Shown here one piece after another: positions 31,463 through 31,602 of a stretch of DNA of 31,602 nt. This stretch comes from Bacteroidales bacterium M8 (GTDB taxonomy: Bacteria > Bacteroidota > Bacteroidia > Bacteroidales > Muribaculaceae): assembly GCA_001689495.1 (NCBI GenBank), contig LUJS01000019.1:166-31767 (forward strand), written 5' to 3'. How positions within the stretch are numbered: position 1 is the stretch's first letter; each line of letters begins with the position of its first letter. Below the pieces are notes generated by a model. It was not told the DNA's origin. It ran no database searches and saw nothing but the letters and a program-made list of their open reading frames with translations. The translations under genes were made by a program, and so were the position numbers.

Positions 31463-31602
31463 ATGGCAAACCAAGAAATTTATTACACTCTCACACCCTC
31501 TGCTCCCAGTGTGGCAAAGGGTGTGCTATGCGTTGTAGTTGGCTATAAAGGCCAGTCCACTGGGCGTAAGCCGTGGGGCATGGTAAAAAACCTGTGTAGA
31601 TG
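31463..31602 (+). CDS. Partial ORF running off the window, unknown protein with atypical codon use
   Basis: From the ATG at 31463 the frame is open for 46 codons to the window edge. The protein starts MANQEIYYTLTPSAPSVAKG. I do not recognise it. Third codon positions are G or C in roughly 19 of 43 informative codons, well below the strong GC bias of every other gene here, which suggests recent transfer if the ORF is real. With so few codons and no recognised motif or promoter it could also be chance. Confidence 0.4.
   Translation, partial: MANQEIYYTLTPSAPSVAKGVLCVVVGYKGQSTGRKPWGMVKNLCR

Noticed and set aside
1..31602. CRISPR arrays, rRNA, tRNA genes and insertion sequences
   Set aside because: No regularly spaced repeats, no rRNA, no tRNA apart from the tRNA-like part of tmRNA, and no transposase or integrase reading frame was found.

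Overview
The window looks like chromosomal DNA from a Bacteroidales bacterium of the gut type. The evidence is a SusC/SusD pair, proteins with C-terminal tails like type IX secretion (T9SS) sorting domains, promoters of the Bacteroidetes form (TTTG or TTG, 19-20 bp spacer, TAnnTTTG), and a tmRNA encoding the tag GENNYALAA. Coding DNA is GC-rich with strongly GC-biased third positions. Muribaculaceae or a relative is plausible, but I cannot settle the family from sequence alone.

Left end (1-4620). A GH53 endo-galactanase lipoprotein and a GH2 beta-galactosidase form a two-gene (+) operon that fits degradation of beta-1,4-galactan, a pectin side chain. A ZIP metal transporter follows. A bidirectional terminator separates it from a convergent 1193-residue secreted GLUG/T9SS-type protein (- strand). 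Beyond that lie a MATE efflux pump and a small HExxH protein that overlap by an ATGA.

Centre (10069-17466). A tightly packed (+) operon carries ybaK, aroC, a TIGR01212-type radical SAM gene, upp and an FKBP prolyl isomerase. It is driven by a clear promoter and ends in a perfect 15-bp bidirectional hairpin. On the other strand metK is preceded by a 5' leader of about 260 nt. This starts with what I read as a SAM-II riboswitch, placed about 200 nt before the start codon. groES-groEL follow, with a perfect inverted repeat upstream as a candidate operator.

Possible undescribed system (17532-20456). Three (-) genes form an operon. The first encodes a protein whose N-terminal half resembles a protein kinase that has lost its catalytic residues, fused to an intact AAA+ ATPase. 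The other two encode small proteins of matching predicted topology, YbjN/type III chaperone-like, each with a strongly acidic tail. I find no named system that this corresponds to.

Right end (20454-31602). A pectin utilization locus reads SusC, SusD, a 321-residue secreted protein of unknown function, and a 1195-residue PL1-type pectate lyase with FN3 domains and a T9SS-like tail. Two strong intergenic hairpins divide this operon. Divergent from it is ssrA (tmRNA). Past the tmRNA 3' end the DNA is AT-rich and a partial ORF has quite different codon use, which hints at an element integrated at ssrA.

The genes suggest a glycan forager that digests pectin backbone and galactan side chains at the cell surface, with housekeeping genes for aromatic amino acid synthesis, pyrimidine salvage, SAM synthesis and protein folding in between.
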